Assembly (NCBI RefSeq): GCF_001856665.1
Contig: NZ_CP017781.1
Location: 1,645,501 to 1,709,500 of the forward strand
Source of the DNA: Rhodobacter xanthinilyticus
Lineage (GTDB): Bacteria; Pseudomonadota; Alphaproteobacteria; Rhodobacterales; Rhodobacteraceae
DNA: 64,000 nt
Reading direction: 5' to 3'
Under the pieces are notes generated by a model. It had not been told where the DNA came from. It made no database searches and saw only the letters and a program-made list of their open reading frames with translations. The translations under genes and the position numbers were made by a program. This document shows, piece by piece, positions 34,553 through 43,089 of this stretch. The stretch's first letter is position 1, and every line of letters begins with the position of its first letter.

Positions 34553-35572
34553 TCAGACGCGGTAGTAGCCGCGATACCATTCGACGAAAGCCGCCACGCC
34601 CTCGGCCACCGGGGTCTTCGGCTGATAGCCGGTCAGCGCGGTCAGAAGGCTCGTATCGGCCCAGGTCGCGGGCACATCGCCCGCCTGCATCGGCATCAGG
34701 TTGCGCGTGGCCACCCGCCCGGTCGCGGCCTCGATCGCGGCGATGAAATCGGTGAGCTGCACCGGCGCCGAATTGCCGATATTGACCACCCGCCAGGGCG
34801 CCACCGGCGACAGGCTGTCGCCCGCCGGCACCGCGCCCTCGGGGCGCATCGGCACCGCATCGATCAGGAGCCGGATCCCCTCGACGAGATCGTCGATATA
34901 GGTGAAATCGCGCTTCATGTCGCCGAAGTTGTACACGTCGATCGGCTGGCCCTCGAGGATCGCGCGGGTGAATTTGAAGAGCGCCATATCCGGCCGCCCC
35001 CAGGGTCCGTAGACCGTGAAGAACCGAAACATCGTCACCGGCAGCCCGAAGAGATGGGCATAGCTGTGCGCCATGTTCTCGGTGGCCTTCTTGGTGGCGG
35101 CGTAAAAGCTCATCTGATGATCGGCCTTCACCGTCTCGACATAGGGCATCTCGCTGTTGGCGCCATAGGCCGAGGAGGTCGAGGCGAGGAGCAGATGCGC
35201 CGGCGGGAAGGCGCGCGCGGCCTCCAGAAGCTCAAACGTGCCGACGATATTGCTCTCGAGATAGCTGCGCGGGTTCTCGATCGAATAGCGCACCCCCGCT
35301 TGCGCCGCGAGATGGACGACGACCGCGGGGCGTTCTTCCTCGAAAAGCGCGCGCAACAGCCCCGGCGCCTCGACCGCGCCGATCACCGGGCGGAAATTCG
35401 CCTCCTCGGCGAGGATCTCGTGGCGGCGCTCCTTCAGCGCGACCTCGTAGTAATCGGAGAGATTGTCGAGCCCGACGACGCGCCAGCCCTCCGCGAGCAG
35501 CCGGCGGGCGAGGTGAAAGCCGATGAACCCGGCCGAGCCGGTGATCAGGGCGGTGCGGGGCGTTTGGGTCAT
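34553..35572 (-). CDS. UDP-glucuronate 4-epimerase-like NAD-dependent epimerase
   Basis: A 339-residue extended short-chain dehydrogenase. GSAGFIGFHLA binds NAD; the catalytic SSAYG and YAATKKATE (Tyr-x3-Lys) are present. HLAAQAGVRYSIENPRSYLESNIVGTFELLE and FFTVYGPWGRPDMALFKF are hallmarks of the UDP-GlcA 4-epimerase (LpsL/CapI) branch, giving UDP-galacturonate. AGGAG precedes the ATG. It lies upstream of manB in the same direction. Confidence 0.88.
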   Translation of the reverse strand: MTQTPRTALITGSAGFIGFHLARRLLAEGWRVVGLDNLSDYYEVALKERRHEILAEEANFRPVIGAVEAPGLLRALFEEERPAVVVHLAAQAGVRYSIENPRSYLESNIVGTFELLEAARAFPPAHLLLASTSSAYGANSEMPYVETVKADHQMSFYAATKKATENMAHSYAHLFGLPVTMFRFFTVYGPWGRPDMALFKFTRAILEGQPIDVYNFGDMKRDFTYIDDLVEGIRLLIDAVPMRPEGAVPAGDSLSPVAPWRVVNIGNSAPVQLTDFIAAIEAATGRVATRNLMPMQAGDVPATWADTSLLTALTGYQPKTPVAEGVAAFVEWYRGYYRV

Positions 35573-35622
35573 GCGAGGCTCCTGTCGTTGCCTCGGTTTG
35601 TGCCATGCGCGCGGGGGCTTGG

Positions 35623-35659
35623 CCAGAGATTTGGCCCGCGATTTGACCAGAGATTTGGC
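35623..35659. repeat. direct repeat of 13 bases in the epimerase upstream region
   Basis: CCAGAGATTTGGC occurs at 35623-35635 and 35647-35659 (24-base period). It could be a pair of regulator sites for the minus-strand epimerase operon, or a slippage repeat. Confidence 0.5.
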
Positions 35660-35662
35660 GCC

Positions 35663-36340
35663 TCAGCGCGCCTCGCGCGGGGCCGGGCGGGCGAGAAACA
35701 GCACCTGGCCGCGCGGCAAGACCCGGTCATCGCGGGTGAGATGCCAGCCGGTCGCGGCGGCCATCGTCGCGACCTCCTCGGCGAGCATGTGATAGGGCGC
35801 GCGGATATCATGGGTCACGACGCCGTCGTTTTGGCGGAAGGGGCGCGCGGCGGTGGCGGCATCGGGGGCCAGAAAGACGGTGAAGAGGAAGCATTCAAGC
35901 GCCGGGAAGGCGCGCAGATTGGCCAGCGCGCGGCGCAGGTAAGCCATGGGCAGATGCGGGAAAACCGCGAAGGCGATGGCGTGGGTGATGGTCTCGGGCA
36001 CGCCGGGGAAGGCGAAATCGGCGTCCTCGATGAGCTGCGCGGGGTCGAGGCGCGCGGGGTCCGAGAGCTCGGCCGCATGGCCCGCGAGCAGAATGGCGCG
36101 CGAGGCATCGGTCGCCCAGTAATGGCCCGGCGCGAGATACTCGACCGCCTTGCAGCCGAGCCGTAGCGAGCCCGCGCCGATGTCGAGCAGGTGATGATGG
36201 GGCGCGAGCCCGATATCCTCGAGCGCGCGCATCTGCGCCTCGCCCGTCTCCTCCCAGCGCCCGCCGACGATCGCGCGATGCTGGCCCGCGGCGAGCGCGG
36301 TGTCGTAAAACCCGGGTTTCTGATAGGGCAGGACGGCCAT
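35663..36340 (-). CDS. class I SAM-dependent methyltransferase
   Basis: A 225-residue protein with the SAM-binding motif HHLLDIGAGSLRLG and the acidic strand-2 region YWATDASRA. The opening LPYQKPGFYDTALAAGQHRAIVGGRWEETG recalls polysaccharide-associated methyltransferases, but the substrate is unknown. AGGAG sets the start. It lies between the capsule precursor genes and the nickel operon, both on the same strand, and could belong with either; the capsule is the likelier partner. Confidence 0.72.
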   Translation of the reverse strand: MAVLPYQKPGFYDTALAAGQHRAIVGGRWEETGEAQMRALEDIGLAPHHHLLDIGAGSLRLGCKAVEYLAPGHYWATDASRAILLAGHAAELSDPARLDPAQLIEDADFAFPGVPETITHAIAFAVFPHLPMAYLRRALANLRAFPALECFLFTVFLAPDAATAARPFRQNDGVVTHDIRAPYHMLAEEVATMAAATGWHLTRDDRVLPRGQVLFLARPAPREAR

Positions 36341-36396
36341 CGCGCTCTCCTTGCAGGCCCGCCCGAGTAGCGCCGCCGGGGCGGCCCTGTCAAGCG

Positions 36397-37098
36397 TCAG
36401 AGCCCGTGGATATGGGGGTGGAAATGCATATGCGGATGGGCGTGGATCTGCGCTTCATGGAGCTGGCCGCCCTCGAGCACGAGCGCGCGGGTGGCGAGCT
36501 CGGCGATGAAGCGGTCATCATGCGAGACGAGGATCATCGCGCCCTGATAGGCGCCAAGCGCCGCGCGCAGCCGCGCGCCGTTCGCCGCATCGACGCCGTT
36601 GGTGGGCTCGTCAAGGAGCAGAAGATCGGGCTCCATCGCCAAAAGCCCGGCGAGGCAGACGAGGCGTTTCTCGCCCCCCGAGAGCCGATGGGTGACGCGG
36701 GGGCCGAGATGCTCGAGCCCGAGCCGCGCGAGCTCGGCCTCGGCGCGGGCGCGCGCGGCGGCCTCGCTCAGCCCGAGGTTGAGCGGCCCGAAGGCCACAT
36801 CCTCGAGCACGGTGGGGCAGAAGAGCTGGTCATCACTGTCCTGAAAGAGAAAGCCGATCCGGCGGCGCGCGGCGCGGAACTCGGCCTCGCGGGCGCAGTC
36901 CTGACCAAAGAGCCGCAGCCGCCCGCCCGCGCGCGGCGCAAGCCCGATCAGCGCGCGCAAAAGCGTGGTCTTGCCCGCGCCATTGGGCCCGAGGATCGCC
37001 AGCCGCTCGCGCGCGCCGAGCCGGAACGAGGCGCCGGAGAGCACCGCCCGCCCGTCGCGTGCGATCTCGAGGTTCTCGAGCGTCACCGGGTCGATCAT
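36397..37098 (-). CDS. nikO: nickel/cobalt ECF transporter ATPase
   Basis: A 233-residue ABC ATPase. Walker A ILGPNGAGKTTLL, signature LSGGEKRL, Walker B DLLLLDEPTNGVD and switch SHDDRF are complete. The C-terminus is a His-rich tail, HAHPHMHFHPHIHGL, which could bind or buffer nickel. It energises Ni/Co uptake with NikM and NikQ. The ATG overlaps the nikQ stop by four bases. It is the last gene of the five-gene minus-strand operon. Confidence 0.9.
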   Translation of the reverse strand: MIDPVTLENLEIARDGRAVLSGASFRLGARERLAILGPNGAGKTTLLRALIGLAPRAGGRLRLFGQDCAREAEFRAARRRIGFLFQDSDDQLFCPTVLEDVAFGPLNLGLSEAAARARAEAELARLGLEHLGPRVTHRLSGGEKRLVCLAGLLAMEPDLLLLDEPTNGVDAANGARLRAALGAYQGAMILVSHDDRFIAELATRALVLEGGQLHEAQIHAHPHMHFHPHIHGL

Positions 37099-37808
37099 AG
37101 CCGGTCCCAGAGCAAAAGCGCGGCGGCGCCGAGGCTGAGCGCCGCGCCCGCGGCCAGATCGGCGCGCGCCAAGGGCCGCGCCGCCGCGCCCGGAAACCGC
37201 CCCGCATAGCCGCGCGCGCGCATCGCCTCGCTGACCCGTTCGGCGCGGTCGAGCGCGCGCAGCATCAGCATGCCGACGAGATTGCCATAGGCCCGCCAGG
37301 TCCGCGGCCCGAGGCCCGGCCGAAAGCCGCGCAATTTCATCGCCTCCGAAAGCCGGCGCGCCTCGGCCCGCAGCAGGCCCTGATAGCGCGCAAGCCCGAG
37401 GAAGATCCGCACCAGCGCCTCGGGGCAGCCCAGCGCGCGCAGCGCCGCGCCGATCCGCTCGGGCTCTTCGCGGCCGAAGAAATGCCCCGCGAGGAGCCCC
37501 GCGCCGGAGAGTTTGAGCCCCAGAACCAGCGCGCGCGTCAGCCCCTCGCGGCTCGCCTCCAAGGGTCCGAGGCGGGCGATCGGCGTGCCGGGCAGCGTGA
37601 AGGGTAGGGTGGCGAGGAGGAGCACGAGGAAGGCCTCGAGATGGAGGAGCCGGTGCCAATCGGGGCGGGCGCGGGCCGCCGCGAGCAGCGCCACGACCCC
37701 GCCGAGGAAGGCCGCCGCCGGCCCCGGCGCGGTGATCGGCGCGACGAGGAGGAGCACGGCGATGGCGGTGAGGATCCGAGCGCGCAGATCGGCCGGCCGC
37801 GGGGTCAT
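37095..37808 (-). CDS. nikQ: nickel/cobalt ECF transporter T-component
   Basis: A 237-residue membrane protein with about five helices. The coupling motifs EAMKLRGFRPG and EAMRARGYAGR are the two Ala-Arg-Gly signatures of CbiQ/EcfT proteins, which contact the ATPases. The start overlaps the nikL stop. Confidence 0.88.
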   Translation of the reverse strand: MTPRPADLRARILTAIAVLLLVAPITAPGPAAAFLGGVVALLAAARARPDWHRLLHLEAFLVLLLATLPFTLPGTPIARLGPLEASREGLTRALVLGLKLSGAGLLAGHFFGREEPERIGAALRALGCPEALVRIFLGLARYQGLLRAEARRLSEAMKLRGFRPGLGPRTWRAYGNLVGMLMLRALDRAERVSEAMRARGYAGRFPGAAARPLARADLAAGAALSLGAAALLLWDRL

Positions 37809-38329
37809 TTGCGCGCGCCCCGCGCCCAGAGCGCGAGCCCCGCGAGGCCGAAGATCAGGCACAGCGCCGAGACGAGATCGGTGAGCCGCAGCCGGGCTTC
37901 GAGCTCGGCGATCTGCGCGCTGAGCGGGGCGATCTGGCGCGCGAGCGCGGCCTCGAGCGCGGCGGTATCGGGGGCGGGCGTGGCGGCGGCGGGCGCGGGC
38001 GCGGGGGCCGGGGCGGCGGGCGCGCCAAAGCGCTCGGGGCCGAGTGTCAGCTCGGCCATATGCCCGTCGCCGGTGTCGAGCGTGAGGGTGAGCGGCCCCG
38101 CCGCGGGGGCGGGCAGGCGGAAGCCGCCCGCGGTGTCGGTGCGCCCTTCGGCCAAGGTCTCACCGCCCGCCTCGGCGCGCCATCGGGCGCCCTCTGGCCG
38201 CCCGCCGCCGATGAAAAACCCATATCCCACAACCTCTTGGCCCTCGACGGTGGCAAAGAGCCGGACCCCATGCGCGCAGGCCAGGCCGGGGGCGAGGAGG
38301 AGGAGAACGAGGAGCGCGAGGCGGGTCAT
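37805..38329 (-). CDS. nikL: NikL/CbiL-type accessory component of the Ni/Co importer
   Basis: A 174-residue protein with a signal peptide ending LACA and the mature N-terminus HGVRLFATVEG. The histidine exposed after cleavage is typical for accessory proteins of nickel ECF systems. A Gly-rich beta domain, an Ala/Pro linker, a short coiled coil and a C-terminal membrane helix (about 150-168) follow. It sits between nikM and nikQ with four-base overlaps on both sides. Confidence 0.75.
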   Translation of the reverse strand: MTRLALLVLLLLAPGLACAHGVRLFATVEGQEVVGYGFFIGGGRPEGARWRAEAGGETLAEGRTDTAGGFRLPAPAAGPLTLTLDTGDGHMAELTLGPERFGAPAAPAPAPAPAAATPAPDTAALEAALARQIAPLSAQIAELEARLRLTDLVSALCLIFGLAGLALWARGARK

Positions 38330-38976
38330 TCGGCGGGCTCCGCTGCGGGCGCGGGCTCTGGCGCGGGGGGCAGGGCGGGCGCGAGCGCCTCGGGCGCCAC
38401 GCGCGCAAGGAAGCTCACGATCGCGCCGGTCACCGCCGCCTCGACCGCCGCGAGCGGCAGATAGGTCAGCCCCATCACCCGCGCGACGGGCAGAAACTCG
38501 GGCGCCGAGAGCCACAGCTCGACCGCCACGAGCCCGCCGGTGGCGAGCACCGCCGCCCCCGCGCCAAGCCCCGCGATCATGCCCGCGCGGGCGGGCGGCG
38601 CGCGCCGCACCCAGGGCCCGAGCACCGCCCCAACCGCCGCCGCCGGCCCCGCGATATTCATCGTGTTGACGCCCAGCGTCGTCACCCCGCCGACCCCGAA
38701 CAGAAGCGCCTGCAGCACCAGCGCCACCAGCACCGCCGCGAACACCTGCCGCCCGAGCATCACCCCCATCAAGCCCCCGAGCATCAGATGCACGCTCGTC
38801 GGCCCGAGCGGGATCGCGATCAGCGCGCTTGCGAAAAACGCCGCCGAGAGCATCGCGATGCGCGGAATCGCCCGGTCATCGAGCCCGCGCAGCCCCGCGC
38901 CGACCCCCGCCACCGCAACCGCCGCCCCGCCGAGCAGAACCGGCAGCGACAGGATCCCGTCGGGAATATGCGCCAT
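38326..38976 (-). CDS. nikM: nickel/cobalt ECF substrate-binding membrane component
   Basis: A 216-residue CbiM/NikM protein. The N-terminus MAHIPDG supplies the Met1-x-His metal ligand of this family. IPLGPTSVHLMLGGLMGVMLGR and the GVNTMNIAGPA segment are family hallmarks. Six to seven helices and a Pro/Ala/Glu-rich tail are visible. It starts one base after the nikK stop. Confidence 0.92.
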   Translation of the reverse strand: MAHIPDGILSLPVLLGGAAVAVAGVGAGLRGLDDRAIPRIAMLSAAFFASALIAIPLGPTSVHLMLGGLMGVMLGRQVFAAVLVALVLQALLFGVGGVTTLGVNTMNIAGPAAAVGAVLGPWVRRAPPARAGMIAGLGAGAAVLATGGLVAVELWLSAPEFLPVARVMGLTYLPLAAVEAAVTGAIVSFLARVAPEALAPALPPAPEPAPAAEPAE

Positions 38977-38977
38977 C

Positions 38978-39736
38978 TCAGAGCCCCCCCGGCGCGCGCG
39001 TCTCGACCCAGATCAGCCCACCCTCCTCGACCGGCGCGGGCGCGCCATCGGGGCCGGGCAGCGCCGCCCCCTCGAGGAGCGCGGCAAACCCCCACCAGCC
39101 CGCAAACGGCATCGCATAGGCGAACACCCCCGCCGCATCGGCGCGGATCACCTGCGTCACATAGGCGTCGTTCGGTGCCTCGATCCCGGCGGTATTGACG
39201 AATTCGACCTCGATCTCGGCGCCGGGCACCGGCACGCCGTCGCGCAGCACCACGCCGCGAAACAGGTTGCCCGCCCAAAGCCCGGTCGGCCGCATCAGGG
39301 GCACGATCTCGACCGGCAGCCCCACCGCCGCCTCGAGCCCCTCGCCCGAGGCCCAGGCATCGACCGCGACCTTGGCGTGGTGGCGGATGTATTTGCCCTC
39401 CGCCGCCTCCCAGTAAGGCTCTGGCGTGACATAGAAAATCGCGCCGCCCGGGGCGGGGAGATCATAGGAGAGATGCCAGGCGGAGCGCCCCTCGCGCGGG
39501 GTTTCGACGAGCCGGTCGGTCAGGGTCTCGCGCCCGCTCTGGGTGAGCACGCCGACCTCGACGGGGCGGGCGAGCGCCATCACCGGGCCGCCCTCGAACG
39601 GGTGGGTGAAGACGAGATCCAGCTCGACCCGGCCGCCCTCGGGCAGCACATCCGCCTGCGGCAGGATCTCGAGAAAATGCGCGCCCGCCGGCAGCGGGGC
39701 GAGGAGCGCGAGGCAGAGGAGGGTGGGACGGATCAT
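38978..39736 (-). CDS. nikK: DUF4198 periplasmic protein of the nickel operon (NikK-like)
   Basis: A 252-residue exported protein. The signal peptide ends PAGA and the mature protein starts HFLEILP, again exposing a histidine. The DUF4198 beta-sandwich features include YVTPEPYWEAAEGKYIRHHAKV. Members are thought to be periplasmic metal-delivery components of NikM-type importers. It is the first gene of the operon and lies 25 bases from the NikR operator. The ribosome site is weak. Confidence 0.8.
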   Translation of the reverse strand: MIRPTLLCLALLAPLPAGAHFLEILPQADVLPEGGRVELDLVFTHPFEGGPVMALARPVEVGVLTQSGRETLTDRLVETPREGRSAWHLSYDLPAPGGAIFYVTPEPYWEAAEGKYIRHHAKVAVDAWASGEGLEAAVGLPVEIVPLMRPTGLWAGNLFRGVVLRDGVPVPGAEIEVEFVNTAGIEAPNDAYVTQVIRADAAGVFAYAMPFAGWWGFAALLEGAALPGPDGAPAPVEEGGLIWVETRAPGGL

Positions 39737-39760
39737 GATGGTGGCTGATGCTTCTGTGGC

Positions 39761-39788
39761 GTATGATAATTGCAAGAATTTATCATAC
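39761..39788. promoter_or_regulatory. perfect NikR operator
   Basis: GTATGA-N16-TCATAC, identical to the E. coli nik operator half-sites and spacing. The symmetry extends inward (GTATGATAA ... TTATCATAC). It is the only AT-rich block in the nikK-nikR intergenic region and lies 25 bases upstream of the nikK ATG, overlapping where the promoter must be. Confidence 0.92.
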
Positions 39789-39894
39789 GCCCGCAGGGGC
39801 CGCGGGGAAAGCGCAAATATCTCTGGCGTGGCGAGAGATTTTATAGGAAAATCAAGCTGGTAAACTTCTTTCCAGCGCTGCAAGCGAGGCTGCC

Positions 39895-40488
39895 ATGCGC
39901 CGCATCACCATCACCCTCCCCGATGAGATCGCCGAGGAGATCGACCGATTCATGGCGCAAAGCGGGGCGCAGAACCGCTCCGAGGCGATCCGCGATCTGG
40001 TGCGCCGGGCGCTCTCCTCGCGCGCCGATGTCGCCCCCGAGGCGCCCGCGCTCGGGGTGGTGACGGCGACGGTCGATCTGACGATGCGCAACCTTGGCGC
40101 GCGGCTCTCGCGGGCGCGGCTCGACGCCCATGACCACCACCTCGCCGCGCTCTCGATCCCGCTCGATCACACCACCTCGCTCGAGGTTTCGGTCACCCGC
40201 GGCCCGGTCGGCGCGCTCAGCGCCGCGGCCGAGGCGCTCTTTGCCGAGCGCGGCGTGGCCCATGGCCAGCTCGCGCTGATCCCGATCGCCGAGGCCGGGC
40301 CGCGCCACAGCCACGCCCACGCGGGCGATGAACACAGCCATATCACCGTGCAATCAGGCTTTGGCGCCTCCGCGCCGGCGCATCCCTTCGGCCATGCGCA
40401 GCCCTTCGCCGGCCCCCACAGCCACCCGCACCCCCACCCGCACCCGCATTTCCACCCGCACCCGCCGCCAAAGCCCGGCAAAGGTTGA
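39895..40488 (+). CDS. nikR: NikR-like ribbon-helix-helix regulator with His-rich tail
   Basis: A 197-residue protein. Residues 1-45 (RRITITLPDEI ... NRSEAIRDLVRRAL) are the DNA-binding domain and residues 52-132 the ACT-like NikR domain. They align without gaps to E. coli NikR as I remember it. At the four square-planar nickel ligands (His76, His87, His89, Cys95) this protein has Leu76, Ser87, Pro89 and Ser95. A 65-residue C-terminal extension follows, with HSHAHAGDEHSH and HSHPHPHPHPHFHPHP. It is divergent from the nickel importer, with a perfect NikR operator between. DNA recognition appears conserved; metal sensing must differ. Confidence 0.88.
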   Translation: MRRITITLPDEIAEEIDRFMAQSGAQNRSEAIRDLVRRALSSRADVAPEAPALGVVTATVDLTMRNLGARLSRARLDAHDHHLAALSIPLDHTTSLEVSVTRGPVGALSAAAEALFAERGVAHGQLALIPIAEAGPRHSHAHAGDEHSHITVQSGFGASAPAHPFGHAQPFAGPHSHPHPHPHPHFHPHPPPKPGKG

Positions 40489-40556
40489 TTTCGCTCAAGG
40501 TCGGGCGCGCGCAAAGGTCTAATCTGGCCCGGAAAATGAACGTCAGGAGCAAGACC

Positions 40557-42467
40557 ATGCGCGTGTTCACCGTCCTCGGGCCCTCGAATTCCGGCAAATC
40601 CACCCTCGTCCAGGCGCTCGCCGCGCTCGAGGGCGGGGCGGGCAAGAGCTTCACCGTGCCCGGCGTCGCGGCGGTCACCACCTTCGGCTTCATGGGCGAG
40701 GACTGGGCCGCGCTCGACATTGCGGGCGGCTCGGAAAACCTCGGGCCGGTGGGCGCGGCGCTCGCGGCCTCCGATATCGCGCTCGTCTGCGTGCCCGCCG
40801 ATGCCGAGGCGGCCGTGCTCGCCGCGCCCTATCTGCGGATGGTCGAGGAGGCGGGGCTGCCCTGCATTCTCTTCGTCAACCGCGTCGATGCGCCCGCCAA
40901 CCGCATCTCGGAGGTCGTCGCCGCCCTGCAGGCCTATTCGCGCCACCATATCGTCCTGCGCGAAGTGCCGATCCGCGAGGGCGATCAGATCACCGGCTTC
41001 GTCGATCTGGTCTCCGAACGGGCCTGGAAATTCGAGAAGGGCAAACATTCCTCGCTGATCGAGATGCCCGAGAGCGTGAAGGCGCGCGAGGCCGAGGCGC
41101 GGGCGGAACTCCTTGAATCCTATGCCGATTTCGATGACACGCTGATGGAGGAGCTGATCGAGGATCGCCGCCCCGTGGCCGAGGAGATCTATGAGGTCGC
41201 CGCGCGCACGCTGCAGGCGCATGATCTCGTGGCCTGTTTCCTCGGCTCGGCCTCGGAGGGCCATGGCATCACCCGGCTGATGAAATCGCTGCGCCATGAT
41301 GCGCCCGAGGTCGCGGTCGCGGCCGAGCGGCTCGGCGGCGCGGCGGCGGTCGGCGCGCTCGCCGATGTGATCAAGCATCTGGGCAAGGTCGTGGTGCTGC
41401 GCGCGCTCGGCGCGCCGGTGGCGCAGGGCGCGCAGCTCGGCGGGGCGGGGCTCGGCTCGGTGACCGAGCTCGACGCGAAGACCGCGCTCGGCACGCTGGC
41501 GCCGGGCGCCGTGGGCCTTGCGGTGAAATCCGATCAGCTCGCCGCCGCGCGCGCGTTTGAGCCCGGCGCGGGCGCCGATCTGCCGCCCTGGGCGCGCGCC
41601 CATGCCGCGAGCTTCCGCCGCGTGCTCAGCCCCGTGCATGAGAAGGACGACACCCGCCTGATCACCGCGCTCGAGCGCCTCGCCGAGATCGACCCGGGGC
41701 TGCGCGTCGCCCCCGATGTCAAGACCGGCAAGCCCGTCGTCTCGAGCCAGGGCCCGCTGCATCTGCGCCGGATCCTCGCCAAGCTCGCAGAGGATTTCGG
41801 CGTGGCGGTGACCGAGGCGCCGGTGCCGCCGAGCCTGTGCGAAACCATCCGCCGCGGCACCGAGATCCACCATCGCCACCGCAAGCAGACCGGCGGCGCG
41901 GGGCAATTCGCCGATGTCGTGATCGCGGTCGCGCCGCAGGGCCGCGGCGAGGGTTTTGCCTTCACCGAGACGGTCAAGGGCGGCGCCGTGCCGCGCAACT
42001 ACATCCCCTCGGTCGAGGCGGGGGTGCGCGAGGCGCTGATCGAGGGGCCGCAGGGCTTCCCCGTCGTCGATCTCGCGGTCGAGCTGAAGGACGGCAAGAG
42101 CCACGCCGTCGACAGCTCCGATTTCGCCTTCCGCACGGCGGGCAAATCGGCGCTGCGCGAGGCCTTCGCCGAGATCGGCACGGTGCTCTTGCAGCCGATC
42201 ATGCGCATCGACATCCATGTGCCTTCGGTCTTTTCGGGGGCGCTGGTGCCGCTTGTGTCGGGGCTGAAGGGGCAGGTGCTGGGCTTTGAGGCGCATCCGA
42301 CTGCGGCGGGCTGGGATGTGTTCCAGCTTGAACTGCCGATGGCGGCGGAGGACGCGCTCTTTGCCGCGCTGGCCGGCGCGACGCGCGGCACGGCCTGGTT
42401 CGAGAGCCGCTTCGACCATTATCAGGAGGCGCGCCGAGAAGAGCTCGCCGATCTGCTCGCCGAGTGA
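40557..42467 (+). CDS. elongation factor G-like GTPase (EF-G2 type)
   Basis: A 636-residue EF-G homologue, shorter than canonical EF-G (about 695). The P-loop is GPSNSGKS rather than the G-H-x-D-H-G-K-(S/T) form. The G3 motif is DIAG in place of D-x-x-G context DTPG, and the G4 motif is NRVD instead of NKxD. The switch I region is shortened. Domain IV (HHRHRKQTGGAGQFADV) and domain V are clear. It may be a paralogue with altered GTP binding. AGGAG precedes the ATG. A strong terminator follows. Confidence 0.85.
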   Translation: MRVFTVLGPSNSGKSTLVQALAALEGGAGKSFTVPGVAAVTTFGFMGEDWAALDIAGGSENLGPVGAALAASDIALVCVPADAEAAVLAAPYLRMVEEAGLPCILFVNRVDAPANRISEVVAALQAYSRHHIVLREVPIREGDQITGFVDLVSERAWKFEKGKHSSLIEMPESVKAREAEARAELLESYADFDDTLMEELIEDRRPVAEEIYEVAARTLQAHDLVACFLGSASEGHGITRLMKSLRHDAPEVAVAAERLGGAAAVGALADVIKHLGKVVVLRALGAPVAQGAQLGGAGLGSVTELDAKTALGTLAPGAVGLAVKSDQLAAARAFEPGAGADLPPWARAHAASFRRVLSPVHEKDDTRLITALERLAEIDPGLRVAPDVKTGKPVVSSQGPLHLRRILAKLAEDFGVAVTEAPVPPSLCETIRRGTEIHHRHRKQTGGAGQFADVVIAVAPQGRGEGFAFTETVKGGAVPRNYIPSVEAGVREALIEGPQGFPVVDLAVELKDGKSHAVDSSDFAFRTAGKSALREAFAEIGTVLLQPIMRIDIHVPSVFSGALVPLVSGLKGQVLGFEAHPTAAGWDVFQLELPMAAEDALFAALAGATRGTAWFESRFDHYQEARREELADLLAE

Positions 42468-42487
42468 GCGCCGAGTGATCGGCCCAG

Positions 42488-42514
42488 GCCCCCGCCCGCC
42501 CGGCGGGGGCTTTT
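42488..42514 (+). terminator. intrinsic terminator after the EF-G-like gene
   Basis: Stem GCCCCCGCC / GGCGGGGGC with a five-base loop, then TTTTC. Confidence 0.88.
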
Positions 42515-42603
42515 CGCGCCGCGCGGCCTCGGCTAGGGTCGCGCCCATGTTGCCCGGCCTTGCCCCCTTCGCCCGCCGTCCCGCCCCTTCGGGGGCGTGC
42601 TGA

Positions 42604-43032
42604 ATGGCGCTCGCCGGGCTCTTTTTCGCGGCCCTTCTGGCCGCCACGCTGATCCCCGCGCAATCCGAGGCGGTGCTCGCGGGGCTCATCGTCGCGGGCG
42701 GGCACCCGCTCTGGGCGCTCCTCGCCGTCGCGACGGCGGGCAATGTGCTCGGCTCTTGCGTGAACTGGGCGCTCGGGCGGTTCTTGCTGCGCTTCGCCGA
42801 TCGGCGCTGGTTCCCGGTGCCGCCCAAGGCGCGCGCCCGGGCCGAGCGCTGGTATGCCCGCTTTGGCCATTGGAGCCTTTTTGCCGCCTGGATGCCGCTC
42901 ATCGGCGATCCGCTGACCTTCGTCGCGGGCGTGCTGCGTGAGCCGTTCTGGCGGTTTCTCGTGATCGTGACGGCGACGAAGGGCGGGCGCTATCTGGTGC
43001 TCGCCGCCGGGGTGCGGGCGTTCGTCGAGTAA
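42604..43032 (+). CDS. YqaA-family membrane protein (VTT/DedA-like)
   Basis: A 142-residue protein with four hydrophobic segments. LIPAQSEAVLAGL, NVLGSCVNWALGRF and the later WMPLIGDPLTFVAGVLREPFWRFL match the small YqaA branch of the DedA-like superfamily. Molecular function is unknown. The start codon has a poor ribosome site but begins directly at the first helix. Confidence 0.82.
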   Translation: MALAGLFFAALLAATLIPAQSEAVLAGLIVAGGHPLWALLAVATAGNVLGSCVNWALGRFLLRFADRRWFPVPPKARARAERWYARFGHWSLFAAWMPLIGDPLTFVAGVLREPFWRFLVIVTATKGGRYLVLAAGVRAFVE

Positions 43033-43089
43033 GGCTTGCGGGCGCGGCGGGGCGGGGGCCCGATCGGCGCGCAACCTCCCGGAGCGACG

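Noticed and set aside
30136-34746. A 1536-codon plus-strand open frame
   Set aside because: It lies opposite five well-identified minus-strand genes (glycosyltransferase, ugd, manC, manB, epimerase). Its translation is Arg/His/Gly-rich low complexity, the usual antisense shadow in GC-rich DNA.
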